Positions 10,074 through 20,774 are shown, numbered from the stretch's first letter. The stretch: DNA of 64,000 nt from Variovorax sp. YR216 (GCF_900107745.1 NZ_FNRO01000001.1:496001-560000); one strand, 5' to 3'. Notes: generated by a model from the letters alone, not told the origin. Program-made: numbers and translations.

Positions 10074-10634
10074 TCAGACCGCCATGATCTCGGCTTCCTT
10101 TGCAACCACGAGGCGGTCGATTTCCGCGATGTGGCGATCGGTCACCTTCTGGATTTCGGCTTCGGCGCGTTTCTGATCGTCTTCGGAGGCCAGCTTTTCC
10201 TTGACCAGCTTCTTGATCGCGTCGTTGGCGTCGCGGCGTAGGTTGCGCGTGGCGATCTTGGCGTTCTCGCCTTCGGTGCGGACGAGCTTGGTCATCTCCT
10301 TGCGGCGCTCCTCGCTCATCGGCGGCATCGGCACGCGGATCAGGTCGCCCATCGACGCCGGGTTGAGGCCCAGATCGCTCTCGCGGATCGCCTTCTCGAT
10401 CTTGGCGCCCATGCCCTTTTCCCAGGGCTGGACACTGATCGTGCGGGAATCGATCAACGAGACATTCGCCACCTGCGACAGCGGCACGCTGGAGCCGTAG
10501 TAGTCGACGTGGATGGAATCGAGCAACTGAGGATTGGCACGTCCCGTGCGGATCTTGGTCAGGTTGTGTTGGAACGCCGCCAGCGATTGGTTCATCTTGG
10601 CGTCAGTCGTGGTCCGGATTTCTGCGATGGTCAT
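10074..10634 (-). CDS. frr: Ribosome recycling factor
   Basis: Works with EF-G to split post-termination ribosomes. It has 186 residues; the family opening is [29 protein letters not shown] split across two blocks, followed by [16 protein letters not shown], and it closes with the three-helix-bundle tail. I use the ATG at 10634 ([11 protein letters not shown]) instead of an upstream in-frame codon at 10655, which would run into the pyrH end and has no family similarity. It is placed between pyrH and uppS as in most beta- and gammaproteobacteria. Confidence 0.97.
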   Translation of the reverse strand: MTIAEIRTTTDAKMNQSLAAFQHNLTKIRTGRANPQLLDSIHVDYYGSSVPLSQVANVSLIDSRTISVQPWEKGMGAKIEKAIRESDLGLNPASMGDLIRVPMPPMSEERRKEMTKLVRTEGENAKIATRNLRRDANDAIKKLVKEKLASEDDQKRAEAEIQKVTDRHIAEIDRLVVAKEAEIMAV

Positions 10635-10647
10635 ATTCTTTCTCCAC

Positions 10648-11370
10648 TCAGGCATGCACCAGCGTGCCTTCGTCCTCGCCCATCACGACACGCTTGAGCG
10701 CGCCATTCTTGAAGATCGAGAACACCTTGATCGGCAGGTTCTGGTCGCGGCACAGCGCGAAAGCCGTGGCGTCCATGATGCCGAGATTCTGCGCGATGGC
10801 CTCGTCGAAACTCAGCCGCGAATAGCGGGTTGCGCTCAGGTCTTTCTTGGGGTCTGCCGTGTAGACGCCATCGACCTTGGTCGCCTTCAGAACCAGTTCG
10901 GCGCCGATCTCGGCGCCGCGCAAGGCCGCGGCCGTATCGGTGGTGAAGAACGGATTGCCGGTCCCGGCGGCGAAGATCACGACCTTGCCCTCCTCCAGGT
11001 ACTGGAGCGCCTTGGGACGGACGTAGGGTTCGACGACCTGCTCGATCGCGATGGCGGACATCACGCGCGCGATCAGACCCTGCTTGTTCATCGCATCGGC
11101 GAGAGCCAGCGCGTTCATGACGGTCGCGAGCATGCCCATGTAGTCGGCCGTGGCGCGGTCCATGCCGACCGAGCCTCCCGCGACGCCGCGGAAGATGTTG
11201 CCGCCGCCGATGACGACGGCCACCTCGACCCCCATGTTCACGACCTCGGCAACTTCACCCACCATCCGGACGATGGTCGCCCGGTTGATGCCGAATGCGT
11301 CGTCCCCCATCAACGCCTCTCCCGACAGCTTCAACAAGATTCGCTTGTGGGCCGGGCGGGTTTCTGGCAT
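10648..11370 (-). CDS. pyrH: Uridylate kinase
   Basis: Hexameric amino-acid-kinase-fold enzyme that phosphorylates UMP to UDP, feeding nucleotide and cell-wall sugar synthesis. It has 240 residues. Visible blocks are [13 protein letters not shown] (phosphate-binding start), [30 protein letters not shown], and [13 protein letters not shown]. Position between tsf and frr is standard. A hairpin lies in the 95-nt gap after tsf (see 11424-11453). Confidence 0.97.
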   Translation of the reverse strand: MPETRPAHKRILLKLSGEALMGDDAFGINRATIVRMVGEVAEVVNMGVEVAVVIGGGNIFRGVAGGSVGMDRATADYMGMLATVMNALALADAMNKQGLIARVMSAIAIEQVVEPYVRPKALQYLEEGKVVIFAAGTGNPFFTTDTAAALRGAEIGAELVLKATKVDGVYTADPKKDLSATRYSRLSFDEAIAQNLGIMDATAFALCRDQNLPIKVFSIFKNGALKRVVMGEDEGTLVHA

Positions 11371-11423
11371 GGAGAGTTCCTTTGAAAATTGGGCGTTTGC
11401 GAGTGTATGACGTGGAATTGAAA

Positions 11424-11453
11424 CAGCGGCGACGCCATGACGCGCCGCCGCTG
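11424..11453 (-). terminator. Possible weak terminator or attenuator between tsf and pyrH
   Basis: On the minus strand an 8-bp perfect stem (CAGCGGCG pairing with CGCCGCTG) encloses a 14-nt GC-rich loop and is followed only by TTT. It lies in the 95-nt gap between tsf and pyrH. The short T run makes full termination doubtful; it may be an mRNA-processing or partial-termination structure that tunes the downstream genes. Confidence 0.35.
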
Positions 11454-11465
11454 ATTGGCCTTGAC

Positions 11466-12392
<927 letters not shown>

Positions 12393-12452
12393 GTGTATTC
12401 TCCGTTCGGTTTGTCAGTTGCCGCCCCTCGCGGGCGTCACGAAAATCAGATT

Positions 12453-12478
12453 AAAAAAAAGGGGCTTCGAGGCCCCTT
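12453..12478 (-). terminator. Intrinsic terminator / attenuator between rpsB and tsf
   Basis: On the minus strand a GGGGCCTCGAAGCCCC hairpin (with a further A-T closing pair) is followed directly by eight T. It sits 24 nt after the rpsB stop and about 60 nt before the tsf start. It has all the features of a factor-independent terminator, so part of rpsB transcription should end here and set the S2 to EF-Ts ratio. Confidence 0.85.
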
Positions 12479-12501
12479 CTTCAGGCTCGAACGAGCACAA
12501 A

Positions 12502-13257
12502 TCAGGCGGAAGCGCCCTCTTCGACCTCGACGAACTCGTCGGAATTGCCTTCGGACACAGCCTTGACCACATCGCTGACGGCGTTCGCACGGCCTTCGAT
12601 GATCGCGTCGGCGATGCCGCGCGCATACAGCGTGACTGCCTTCGACGAGTCATCATTGCCCGGGATCACGTAGTCGATGCCTTCGGGCGAGTGGTTGGAG
12701 TCCACCACACCGATGAGCGGGATGCCCAGCTTCTTGGCCTCGGCCACGGCGATCTTGTGGAAACCGACGTCGATCACGAAGATGGCGTCCGGCAGCGCAC
12801 CCATGTCCTGGATGCCGCCGATGTCCTTCTCGAGCTTCTCGATTTCGCGCGTGAAGGTGAGCTGTTCCTTCTTGCTCAGGCTGTCGAGACCGGCTTCGAG
12901 CTGGGCCTTCATGTCCTTCAGACGCTTGATCGACGTCTTGACGGTCTTGAAGTTCGTCAGCATGCCGCCGAGCCAGCGGGTATCGACGTAGGGAACGCCG
13001 GCGCGGCGCGCTTCGGCAGCAACGATCTCACGAGCTTGACGCTTGGTGCCAACCATCAGGATCGTGCCGCGATTGGCGGTGAGTTGCTTGGCGTACTTCA
13101 TCGCATCCTGGAACATCGGGAGCGACTTTTCCAGGTTGATGATGTGAATCTTGTTGCGGTGACCGAAGATGTACGGGGCCATCTTGGGGTTCCAGAAGCG
13201 GGTTTGGTGTCCGAAATGGACGCCGGCTTCCAGCATTTCGCGCATGGTGGTCGACAT
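12502..13257 (-). CDS. rpsB: 30S ribosomal protein S2
   Basis: Small-subunit protein needed for S1 binding to the ribosome. It has 251 residues, with the family opening [20 protein letters not shown] and the blocks [26 protein letters not shown] and [14 protein letters not shown]. It is the first gene of the long minus-strand operon that runs to lpxB. A promoter with an extended -10 box and a structured leader precede it. Confidence 0.98.
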   Translation of the reverse strand: MSTTMREMLEAGVHFGHQTRFWNPKMAPYIFGHRNKIHIINLEKSLPMFQDAMKYAKQLTANRGTILMVGTKRQAREIVAAEARRAGVPYVDTRWLGGMLTNFKTVKTSIKRLKDMKAQLEAGLDSLSKKEQLTFTREIEKLEKDIGGIQDMGALPDAIFVIDVGFHKIAVAEAKKLGIPLIGVVDSNHSPEGIDYVIPGNDDSSKAVTLYARGIADAIIEGRANAVSDVVKAVSEGNSDEFVEVEEGASA

Positions 13258-13287
13258 AGAGATAACTCCAAAGGTTGGGTCTAAAAT

Positions 13288-13340
13288 CCAGCCCGTTTTG
13301 TGCGCCTCATTGAGACCTCACAACACCTTGATTGGGCTGG
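13288..13340 (-). ncRNA. Structured 5' leader stem of rpsB (possible S2 autoregulatory site)
   Basis: In the rpsB leader, 7-nt complementary arms at 13288-13294 and 13334-13340 (CCAGCCC with GGGCTGG) can pair to form a stem-loop 30-80 nt upstream of the start codon. S2 is known to repress its own mRNA through the leader in several proteobacteria; that this element does so here is inference. Confidence 0.4.
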
Positions 13341-13419
13341 TTTGCGGATGCGCTTCACTCTGGGACGCTGGGAAAACACCAGAAAACGTGAGTAAAAGTA
13401 CCCGGAGCGAAACCCAAAG

Positions 13420-13428
13420 AGTATAGCA
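13420..13428 (-). promoter_or_regulatory. rpsB promoter, extended -10 box
   Basis: Minus-strand sequence TGCTATACT is an extended -10 (TGn plus TATACT), about 165 nt upstream of the rpsB start. No good -35 is seen at 16-18 nt, as is common with extended -10 promoters. The same nonamer precedes tRNA-Val at 23589-23597. Confidence 0.6.
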
Positions 13429-13464
13429 CGCGCCCCCGTCCACCCCGCCTCATCCCCTCCCGAC

Positions 13465-14793
13465 ATGCGCCTCGACCTGCACGCCGCCCGCCACACCCTG
13501 ACGACGGGCGCCTCCGACGCACGCACCGAAATGGAGCACTCCATCGCCGCGGCCGAATCGGCAGCCTGCGAGCATGTCTTCACGCGCACCCTTTTCGACG
13601 AGGCCAGGCGCAAAGCGACAGAGGCCCGGCCGGAACTGCCCTTGGCGGGGCTCGCCTTCACGGCCAAGGATCTTTTCGACGTCGCTGGCCAGCCGACGCC
13701 CGCCGGCTCGACAGTGCTGTCCCATGCACCGGCGGCGAAGGCCGATGCCGTCGCGGTCGCACGTCTGCGCGCCGCCGGAGGCGTCCTGCTCGGCAGGACG
13801 AACATGACGGAATTCGCCTTCTCGGGCGTTGGAATCAATCCCCACCACGGAACGCCAGCCAATCCGAGCGATCCTGGAACGCCGCGCATTCCGGGCGGCT
13901 CGTCCTCCGGCGCCGCGGTGTCCGTTGCAACAGGCGCAGCGTTCATCGGGCTGGGCTCGGATACCGGTGGGTCGATCCGGATTCCCGCCGCACTCAACGG
14001 GATCGTGGGGTTCAAGAACACCGCACGACTCGTTCCCACAGACGGCGCTCTCCCGTTGTCGACGACGCTCGACACGGTGTGCGCGATGACACGGTCGGTC
14101 CGCGATGCGATCACCGCGCACGAAATCCTCGCGAACCGTCGCGTCATCGCGGGAAACGCGTCGCTGGCGACCTACCGGTTCGCAGTCTCGAGAGACCTTT
14201 TCCAGAATGAAATGGACGCCGCCGTTGGCACAGCCTTCGAGCGGACGCTCCGCACGCTGCGAAACGCGGGCGCGCAGATCACCGAAATCAGCCTCCCGGC
14301 GCTGGCGGACCTGCCGGCGATCAATGCCACGGGGGGTTTCTCCGCGGCGGAGTCCTACGCCTGGCACCGCCATCTGCTGGAGCGCAGCGGCGCAGGGTAC
14401 GACCCGCGCGTCGCGCAGCGCATCCTCAAGGGCGCGACGATGAGGGCCCATGAGTACATCGATCTCTGCCACGCCCGACGACACTGGATCGCCCGCATGG
14501 AACAGGCGCTCGCACCTTTCGACGCGGTGCTGTCGCCGACGGTGCCGATCACCGCTCCGACCATCGCGAGCGTGGCGCCGGGAGCGGAGCGCGACGAGGC
14601 GTTCTTCCGCATCAATGCGCTGCTTCTGCGCAATCCTGCCGTCGTCAACATGCTCGACGGCTGCGCCATCTCGATTCCGTGCCACGCCCATGGCGAGTTG
14701 CCGGTCGGCCTGATGATCTGGCACGCAGCGCTTCGCGACGACGGGGTGCTGGCCGCGGCGCTGCAGGCGGAGCAGGTGCTCGCCGGCCGGTGA
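13465..14793 (+). CDS. Amidase signature family hydrolase
   Basis: Ser-cisSer-Lys amidohydrolase of the GatA/AtzF type. It has 442 residues. The catalytic Lys is in AGLAFTAKDLFDVAG (about residue 67), the cis-Ser in PGGSSSGAA, and the nucleophile Ser in GSDTGGSIRIPAALNG, so the triad is complete. There are no gatB/gatC genes nearby, so it is probably a free amidase acting on a small amide rather than the tRNA amidotransferase subunit. It is the first of three same-strand genes (D-amino-acid dehydrogenase and NAD(P)HX repair follow) and diverges from rpsB. Substrate cannot be told from sequence. Confidence 0.88.
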   Translation: MRLDLHAARHTLTTGASDARTEMEHSIAAAESAACEHVFTRTLFDEARRKATEARPELPLAGLAFTAKDLFDVAGQPTPAGSTVLSHAPAAKADAVAVARLRAAGGVLLGRTNMTEFAFSGVGINPHHGTPANPSDPGTPRIPGGSSSGAAVSVATGAAFIGLGSDTGGSIRIPAALNGIVGFKNTARLVPTDGALPLSTTLDTVCAMTRSVRDAITAHEILANRRVIAGNASLATYRFAVSRDLFQNEMDAAVGTAFERTLRTLRNAGAQITEISLPALADLPAINATGGFSAAESYAWHRHLLERSGAGYDPRVAQRILKGATMRAHEYIDLCHARRHWIARMEQALAPFDAVLSPTVPITAPTIASVAPGAERDEAFFRINALLLRNPAVVNMLDGCAISIPCHAHGELPVGLMIWHAALRDDGVLAAALQAEQVLAGR

Positions 14794-14844
14794 TCTGACC
14801 CGATACCGCGCCAGGACGCCAAATCAATATCTGCAAAGTACCGA

Positions 14845-16101
14845 ATGAAAGTAGCGATCGTGGGCGCCGGCATCATCGGCGTCACCACTGCGTGGGAGTT
14901 GGCCTCGGACGGCCATGAAGTCATGGTCTTCGACCGCCGCGGTGCCGCGGCCGAGGAATCGAGTTTTGCCAACGCGGGCGTCGTCGCACCGGGCTACGTC
15001 ACTCCGTGGGCGGCCCCGGGCATGCGCGGCAAGGTGCTTCGCTCCCTTCTGTCCACGCACGGCGCGGTCAAGCTGCGCTGGCCGCTGTCGATGCGCGACA
15101 TGCGCTGGATGGCGCACTGGCAGCGCGCGTGCAAGCTCGAAACCTACCTGGCCAATCGCACGCGACTGCAGCGGCTCGCCTTCTACAGCCGCACGCGCCT
15201 TCATGCCATCACCGAAGCTTGCGAACTCGACTATGAGCGCAGCGACGGTTATCTGGTGCTGATGCGCTCCAAGCGCGAGAAGAAGCTGGTGCAGGCCGGC
15301 CTCGACGTGCTGCGCACAGCCGGAACCAAGTTCCAGGAGATCGACGCCGACGAGGCCCGCAAGATCGAGCCGGCGCTGAATGCCGACACCGCCCTCGCCG
15401 GCGCCATCTATCTGCCGGACGACGAGGTGGCCAACTGCCGGCAGTTCGCGCAGCTGCTGAAGTGGGAAGCCGAGGCGCTGGGTGCCCAGTTCCATTTCAA
15501 CTGCGACCTGGCGCCACTCAAGCGTGCCGCCCCCACCGAGATTTCGCTCGCGGCCGGCTCCGAGAGTCACCGCTTCGACGCGGTAGTGGTCTGCGCCGGC
15601 GTTGCCTCCGCGGACTTGCTCAGACCGCTGGGACTGCGCGTACCGCTGGCCCCGGTCTATGGGCATTCGATCAGTGCCAACATCCGGGAACCGCTGAGCG
15701 CGCCTCGCAGTGCGGTGATGGACGAGCGGTACAAGGTCGCGATCTCCAGGCTCGGCCTCAGGGTGCGCGTCGCGGGGAGCGCAGAGATCGGCGGCTCATT
15801 GGGAACCATCAACCCGGCTTCGCTGCAGACGCTCTACAAGGTGCTCCAGGACTGGTTTCCCGGCGCGGTGACGCTTCGCTCGGGTGTGCAGCAATGGAAA
15901 GGTGCTCGGCCGATGCTGCCGGATGGGCCGCCGATCATCGGCCGCAGCGGCATACCGGGCGTCTGGCTGAACCTCGGCCACGGATCGAGCGGTTGGGCCC
16001 TCTCGTGCGGCAGCGCGCGGGTTCTGGCGGACCTCATGGAGGGCCGCGACCCCGGCATCGATCTCGAGGGTCTCGGGATGGAGCGCCTGCTGGAACACTG
16101 A
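14845..16101 (+). CDS. dadA: D-amino acid dehydrogenase (DadA family, FAD-dependent)
   Basis: Membrane-associated flavoprotein that oxidises D-amino acids (D-alanine in DadA) to 2-oxo acids and passes electrons to the respiratory chain. It has 418 residues. The Rossmann FAD motif VAIVGAGIIGVTTAWELA is at 3-20; EESSFANAGVVAPGYVTPWA is the DadA signature region; GARPMLPDGPPIIGRSGIPG and LNLGHGSSGWALSCGSA form the C-terminal FAD contact. It starts 51 nt after the amidase and is likely co-transcribed. Other amine oxidases of the same fold (glycine oxidase) are less likely because of the DadA-type PGY-TPWAAPGM region. Confidence 0.88.
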   Translation: MKVAIVGAGIIGVTTAWELASDGHEVMVFDRRGAAAEESSFANAGVVAPGYVTPWAAPGMRGKVLRSLLSTHGAVKLRWPLSMRDMRWMAHWQRACKLETYLANRTRLQRLAFYSRTRLHAITEACELDYERSDGYLVLMRSKREKKLVQAGLDVLRTAGTKFQEIDADEARKIEPALNADTALAGAIYLPDDEVANCRQFAQLLKWEAEALGAQFHFNCDLAPLKRAAPTEISLAAGSESHRFDAVVVCAGVASADLLRPLGLRVPLAPVYGHSISANIREPLSAPRSAVMDERYKVAISRLGLRVRVAGSAEIGGSLGTINPASLQTLYKVLQDWFPGAVTLRSGVQQWKGARPMLPDGPPIIGRSGIPGVWLNLGHGSSGWALSCGSARVLADLMEGRDPGIDLEGLGMERLLEH

Positions 16102-16119
16102 CCCGACGAGGACTGCCGC

Positions 16120-17589
16120 ATGCTTCGCATCACCGCCGCCACCGCCGCCGACCTGTTCGACATCGCAGCCACGCGCCGGATCGAGGAAACGGCTGCCAAG
16201 GCACTGCCGCCGCACACGCTGATGCAGCGCGCAGGGCTGGCCGTGGCCCGGCTCGCGATGGCGCTGGCGCCGCATGCGCGTGTCATCTGGGTGGCCTGCG
16301 GACCCGGCAACAACGGGGGCGACGGCTTCGAGGCGGCAGCCCAGCTTCAGCGGCGCGGCTTCAGGACGGTCGTCACCCGCATCGGGGAGGACGACCGGCT
16401 CCCGGCCGATGCGCAAGCTTCGCTCCGGCGCGCACAGGAGGCGGGCGTCATCTTTGCCGAAACGCCACCGACGCACTACGAACTTGCAGTGGATGCCCTG
16501 CTCGGGATCGGGTCCGTCCGCCCACCGTCAGGCGCGATGCTCGACTGGCTTCGCCAGATGGCCAGCGGCGTCGCACCGGTGCTCAACATCGATACGCCGT
16601 CCGGGCTAGACGCCGATACGGGCGTTTTGGCCGAGAACTACCTGCAAGCCGGGAGTGCGCAGGTCCGCCGCGTTTGTTTGAGCCTGCTGACGCTCAAGCC
16701 CGGGCTTTTCACGGCCCACGGCCGCGATGCCGCTGGCGAGGTGTGGTTCGACGATCTCGGCATAGCGGACATCGTCGAGCCCCCGACAGCCCGGTTGCCC
16801 GGCATCCCCGCCGCTTTGCTGCGGCAGCACGCCTCGCACAAAGGAAGCTACGGCGACGTCGCCGTGATTGGCGGCGCACCTGGAATGGCCGGCGCCGCCT
16901 TGCTCGCAGGATCTGCAGCCCTCAACGCTGGCGCAGGGCGAGTGTTCGTTGCGCTGCTCGATCCTGGCGCGCCGGCACTCGATCAGGTGCGGCCCGAGCT
17001 CATGTTCCGCCGAGCCGACACGCTTGACCTCTCGGGCATGACCGTCGTGAGCGGATGTGGAGGTGGCGCCGCGGTGGGCGAACTGCTGCCGCACATCCTC
17101 CGGACCGCCGATACGTTGGTTCTCGATGCGGATGCGCTCAACTGCATCGCCGCGGATCCCGCGCTGCAGGGCCTGTTGAAGGCCCGCGCCTCATCTGGCC
17201 CCTCGACGGTTCTGACGCCCCACCCACTCGAAGCGGCTCGGCTGCTGGGCTCGAACACCGGCGAGGTTCAGCGCGACCGCCTCGCGGCGGCGCACGAACT
17301 CGCAAAGCGGTTCGGCGCGATCGTGGCGCTGAAAGGTTCGGGCACGGTGATAGCGCAGCCCGACGGAATCCCGGTGATCAACCCGACCGGCAATGCGCGA
17401 CTGGCGACGGCCGGCACCGGCGACGTGCTCGCCGGCATGGTGGGTGCAGCACTCGCTGCCGGCCTCGCGCCGATGGCGGCAGCCTGCGAGGCCGTCTGGC
17501 GCCACGGCGACCTGGCGGATCGCTGGCCGGACGAGGTCCCGCTCACAGCAGGTGCGCTCGCCGGCGGCTGCCCGCCTGTCGCCCGCTGA
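16120..17589 (+). CDS. nnr: Bifunctional NAD(P)H-hydrate epimerase / ADP-dependent dehydratase
   Basis: Repairs hydrated NAD(P)H (NADHX). The N-terminal YjeF_N epimerase (residues 1-about 210) has the ACGPGNNGGDGFEAA motif near 62-76. The C-terminal ribokinase-fold dehydratase (about 220-489) has the nucleotide motif NPTGNARLATAGTGDVLAGM. It has 489 residues, the usual length for the fused enzyme. It starts 18 nt after dadA. Its stop is 4 nt from the stop of the convergent SDR gene, leaving no room for separate terminators. Confidence 0.94.
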   Translation: MLRITAATAADLFDIAATRRIEETAAKALPPHTLMQRAGLAVARLAMALAPHARVIWVACGPGNNGGDGFEAAAQLQRRGFRTVVTRIGEDDRLPADAQASLRRAQEAGVIFAETPPTHYELAVDALLGIGSVRPPSGAMLDWLRQMASGVAPVLNIDTPSGLDADTGVLAENYLQAGSAQVRRVCLSLLTLKPGLFTAHGRDAAGEVWFDDLGIADIVEPPTARLPGIPAALLRQHASHKGSYGDVAVIGGAPGMAGAALLAGSAALNAGAGRVFVALLDPGAPALDQVRPELMFRRADTLDLSGMTVVSGCGGGAAVGELLPHILRTADTLVLDADALNCIAADPALQGLLKARASSGPSTVLTPHPLEAARLLGSNTGEVQRDRLAAAHELAKRFGAIVALKGSGTVIAQPDGIPVINPTGNARLATAGTGDVLAGMVGAALAAGLAPMAAACEAVWRHGDLADRWPDEVPLTAGALAGGCPPVAR

Positions 17590-17593
17590 ACGA

Positions 17594-18355
17594 TCAGCCG
17601 CGGCCCACGAAGGGCATCTTGGTCGCCATCACCGTGTGGAAGAGCACGTTGGCGTCCAACGGCAGATTGGCCATGTAGAGCACCGACTGCCCGACGATCG
17701 ACACATCCATGGTCGGCTCGATCGCGATCTCGCCGCTGGCCTGCGGGACACCCTTGGTCATGCGCGCCGCGAGTTCGGTCAGTGCATTGCCCACATCGAT
17801 CTGGCCCACCGCGATGTCGTGCTTGCGCCCATCCAGCGAAGCCGTTTTGGTCAGGCCTTCGACCGCGTGCTTGGTCGACGTGTAGGCCATTGAATTCGGC
17901 CGCGGCGTCGTGGCCGAGATCGATCCGTTGTTGATGATGCGGCCGCCGCGCGGCGTTTGCGAACGCATCGTGCGGAAGGCCTGCTGGATGCAATAGAACA
18001 TGCCGTTCAGGTTGATGTCGACGACGCCGCGCCACTGCTCCGGCGTCCAGTCCTCGAACGGTCCGGGCGGATTGCCCACGCCAGCGTTGTTGAACAGCAG
18101 ATCGACTCGGCCGAAGCGCTCCACCGCCGAAGCGAACAGCGCCTGCACCGATTCAGGGTTGGCAACGTCGGTCGGCACCGCGAACGCCCGTGCACCCGCG
18201 CCCGACTCCTTGGCCACCTGCTCCAGCGGTTCGAGGCGGCGGCCGGCCAGCGCGACGCTCCATCCATCGCCGAGCAAGGCCAGTGCAGCCGCTTTTCCAA
18301 TGCCGCTCCCCGCACCCGTGACGATCGCGACACGGCTCTTCTTTTCAACGCTCAT
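17594..18355 (-). CDS. SDR family oxidoreductase
   Basis: Classical short-chain dehydrogenase of 253 residues. The cofactor motif is [15 protein letters not shown] (13-27), with the NNAG block and the catalytic set Ser (NNGSISA) and YTSTK (Tyr-x3-Lys). The acidic/basic pattern after beta-2 (LAGRRLEPL, two Arg) suggests NADP preference, which is inference. It lies 15 nt downstream of rnr on the same strand. The substrate is not predictable; family members act on small alcohols and sugars. Confidence 0.85.
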   Translation of the reverse strand: MSVEKKSRVAIVTGAGSGIGKAAALALLGDGWSVALAGRRLEPLEQVAKESGAGARAFAVPTDVANPESVQALFASAVERFGRVDLLFNNAGVGNPPGPFEDWTPEQWRGVVDINLNGMFYCIQQAFRTMRSQTPRGGRIINNGSISATTPRPNSMAYTSTKHAVEGLTKTASLDGRKHDIAVGQIDVGNALTELAARMTKGVPQASGEIAIEPTMDVSIVGQSVLYMANLPLDANVLFHTVMATKMPFVGRG

Positions 18356-18370
18356 TCAAATCTCCTTGGG

Positions 18371-20662
18371 TCAACGGCGCGTCTTGCGCCCTTTCATCTT
18401 GTTGGCCGCCTTCTTGACCGCAGTCTTGAAGGCTTGCATCGCCGACTTTGGCGCGCGTTCGCTCCGTTCGACGGCTTCGGGCTTCTTGCGCGCGCTGCGC
18501 TTGGCGGAGGCTTTGACGGGCACCCCGCTCGGCGCGGCACCCTTGTCCTTCATCGCACGCGCCGCGAGTTCCTCGCCTTCGCGCACCAGCCGGAAATCGA
18601 TCTTGCGGCCGTCCAGGTCGACGCGGCTGACCTGCACGCGTACGCGCGTGCCGATCGCGTAGCGGATCCCCGTGCGTTCACCGCGCAGCTCCTGGCGCTG
18701 CTCGTCGAACTTGAAGTACTCGCCGCCGAGTTCGGTGATGTGCACCAGGCCTTCGACGTACATCGCATCGAGCGTGACGAAGATGCCGAAAGTGGTGGCC
18801 GCGGTCACCACGCCGCCGTATTCCTCGCCGAGATGCTCGCGCATGTACTTGCACTTCAGCCAGGCTTCCACATCCCGACTGGCCTCATCGGCACGACGCT
18901 CGTTGGCGCTGCAGTGCAGGCCGGCGGCCTCCCAGGCCTGTACTTCCTTGCTCGGCGCGACATTGGCCTTCTGCGGCTTGGCGCTTGGCGACTTCACGCG
19001 CGAAGCCAGGCGCTTTGCGAGCTTGGCATGCGCCTCACCCGGCGTCGGCAACATCGGCAACTGGTACTTGGTCCGGCCAAGGATCGCCTTGATCACGCGA
19101 TGCACCAGCAGGTCCGGATAGCGCCGGATCGGGCTCGTGAAGTGCGTGTACGCCTCATACGCCAGGCCGAAGTGACCACTGTTGATGGGCGTGTAGATCG
19201 CCTGCTGCATGGAACGCAGCAGCATCGTATGGATCTGCTGCGCATCCGGTCGCTCCTTGGTCGCATCGGCGATCGCCTGGAACTCACCGGGCTTCGGATC
19301 GTCGGTGATCGAGAGCCCGACGCCCATTGCCTTGAGGTAGCCGCGGAGGATCTCCTTCTTCTCCGGCGTCGGCCCTTCGTGCACGCGGTACAGGCCAGGG
19401 TGCTTGCCTTCGGCGATGAAGTCCGCGCTGCAGACGTTGGCGGCGAGCATGGCTTCTTCGATGAGGCGATGCGCCTCGTTGCGCGTGCGCGGCACGATCT
19501 TCTCGATGCGCCCGGCCTCGTCGCAGATGATCTGCGTCTCCGTCGTCTCGAAGTCCACCGCGCCACGCTTCGAACGCTGGCCCAGCAGCGCGCGGTACAC
19601 GTCGTGCAGATTCAACAGGTCCTTGACGCGGTCCTTGCGCTTCTGCGCCTCGGGCCCGCGCGTGTTGCCGAGAATCGCCGCGACCTCGGTGTAGGTGAAG
19701 CGCGCATGGCTCCACATGACCGCGGGATAGAACTGATAGGCGTAGATCTCGCCATCGGCCGCCACGAGCATGTCGCAGACCATGCACAGCCGCTCGACCT
19801 CGGGGTTGAGCGAGCAAAGCCCGTTCGACAGTTTCTCCGGCAGCATCGGGATCACACGCCGCGGGAAGTACACGCTGGTCGCACGATCGTAGGCATCGAT
19901 GTCGATGGCCGATCCGGTCTGCACATAGGCGCTGACGTCCGCAATCGCCACCAGCAGACGCCATCCCTTGCCACGACCGACCTTCGCAGGCTCGCAGTAC
20001 ACGGCATCGTCGAAGTCGCGCGCGTCCTCGCCGTCGATGGTGACCAGTGGAATGTCGGTGAGATCGATGCGGCCCTTCTTGTCCGCGGGCCGGACCTTGT
20101 CGGGCAGCGCCTTCGCTTCAGCAAGACATGCTTCGGAGAACTCGTGCGGCACGCCGTACTTGCGAACCGCGATCTCGATTTCCATGCCGGGGTCGTCGAT
20201 TTCGCCGAGCACTTCCTTCACGCGACCCACGGGTTGGCCGAAGAGTGCAGGCGGCTCGGTCAGTTGCACGACCACGACCTGCCCGACCTTCGCGGTACCG
20301 GTCGCGCCCTTGGGGATCAGCACGTCCTGCCCGTAGCGCTTGTCCTCCGGCGCCACGAGCCACACGCCACCTTCATGCAGAAGGCGGCCGATGATGGGTT
20401 GCTCCGGGCGCTCGAGGATCTCGACCACACGGCCCTCGGGCCGACCACGTCGATCGAGCCGCACGACACGCGCCTTGACGCGATCCTTGTGCAGCACCGC
20501 ACGCATCTCGTTCGGGGGCAGATAGATGTCGGCTTCACCGTCATCGCGCTGCACGAACCCGTGTCCATCGCGATGTCCGAGAACCGTTCCTTCAAATTCA
20601 TCCAGCAGTCCGCCGGAATGGCCAAAATTTTTGATATGATCTCCTTCTTTCCTGAAATTCAA
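18371..20662 (-). CDS. rnr: Ribonuclease R, without N-terminal winged-helix domain; start codon uncertain
   Basis: Processive 3'-5' exoribonuclease that degrades structured RNA. The visible order is cold-shock-type OB domains from residue about 20 (GTVLGHRDGHGFV), the catalytic RNB domain (DGEDARDFDDAVYCEPA, with the metal-binding Asp residues), an S1 domain near 620-700, and a basic Lys/Arg-rich tail. The N-terminal winged-helix present in E. coli RNase R (about 60-80 residues) is absent. Start choice is hard. The extreme in-frame codon is a TTG at 20662 with no Shine-Dalgarno sequence. A strong AAGAAGGAG lies inside the frame and best suits an ATC codon at 20635, 5 nt downstream, which would give 754 residues. 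The region overlaps a plus-strand promoter for tRNA-Leu. Confidence 0.92.
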   Translation of the reverse strand: MNFRKEGDHIKNFGHSGGLLDEFEGTVLGHRDGHGFVQRDDGEADIYLPPNEMRAVLHKDRVKARVVRLDRRGRPEGRVVEILERPEQPIIGRLLHEGGVWLVAPEDKRYGQDVLIPKGATGTAKVGQVVVVQLTEPPALFGQPVGRVKEVLGEIDDPGMEIEIAVRKYGVPHEFSEACLAEAKALPDKVRPADKKGRIDLTDIPLVTIDGEDARDFDDAVYCEPAKVGRGKGWRLLVAIADVSAYVQTGSAIDIDAYDRATSVYFPRRVIPMLPEKLSNGLCSLNPEVERLCMVCDMLVAADGEIYAYQFYPAVMWSHARFTYTEVAAILGNTRGPEAQKRKDRVKDLLNLHDVYRALLGQRSKRGAVDFETTETQIICDEAGRIEKIVPRTRNEAHRLIEEAMLAANVCSADFIAEGKHPGLYRVHEGPTPEKKEILRGYLKAMGVGLSITDDPKPGEFQAIADATKERPDAQQIHTMLLRSMQQAIYTPINSGHFGLAYEAYTHFTSPIRRYPDLLVHRVIKAILGRTKYQLPMLPTPGEAHAKLAKRLASRVKSPSAKPQKANVAPSKEVQAWEAAGLHCSANERRADEASRDVEAWLKCKYMREHLGEEYGGVVTAATTFGIFVTLDAMYVEGLVHITELGGEYFKFDEQRQELRGERTGIRYAIGTRVRVQVSRVDLDGRKIDFRLVREGEELAARAMKDKGAAPSGVPVKASAKRSARKKPEAVERSERAPKSAMQAFKTAVKKAANKMKGRKTRR
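20632..20640 (+). promoter_or_regulatory. Likely tRNA-Leu promoter (extended -10)
   Basis: Plus-strand TGATATGAT is an extended -10 (TGn plus TATGAT), about 50 nt upstream of the mature tRNA-Leu 5' end. The -35 region is poor. The box lies inside the 5' end of the divergent rnr reading frame. Confidence 0.5.
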
Positions 20663-20689
20663 AACATAACTGCTTCGGCAGATATGTGG

Positions 20690-20774
<85 letters not shown>

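Noticed and set aside
13465..14793. Amidase as GatA subunit of the tRNA amidotransferase
   Set aside because: No gatB or gatC next to it and the neighbours are metabolic; a general amidase is more likely.
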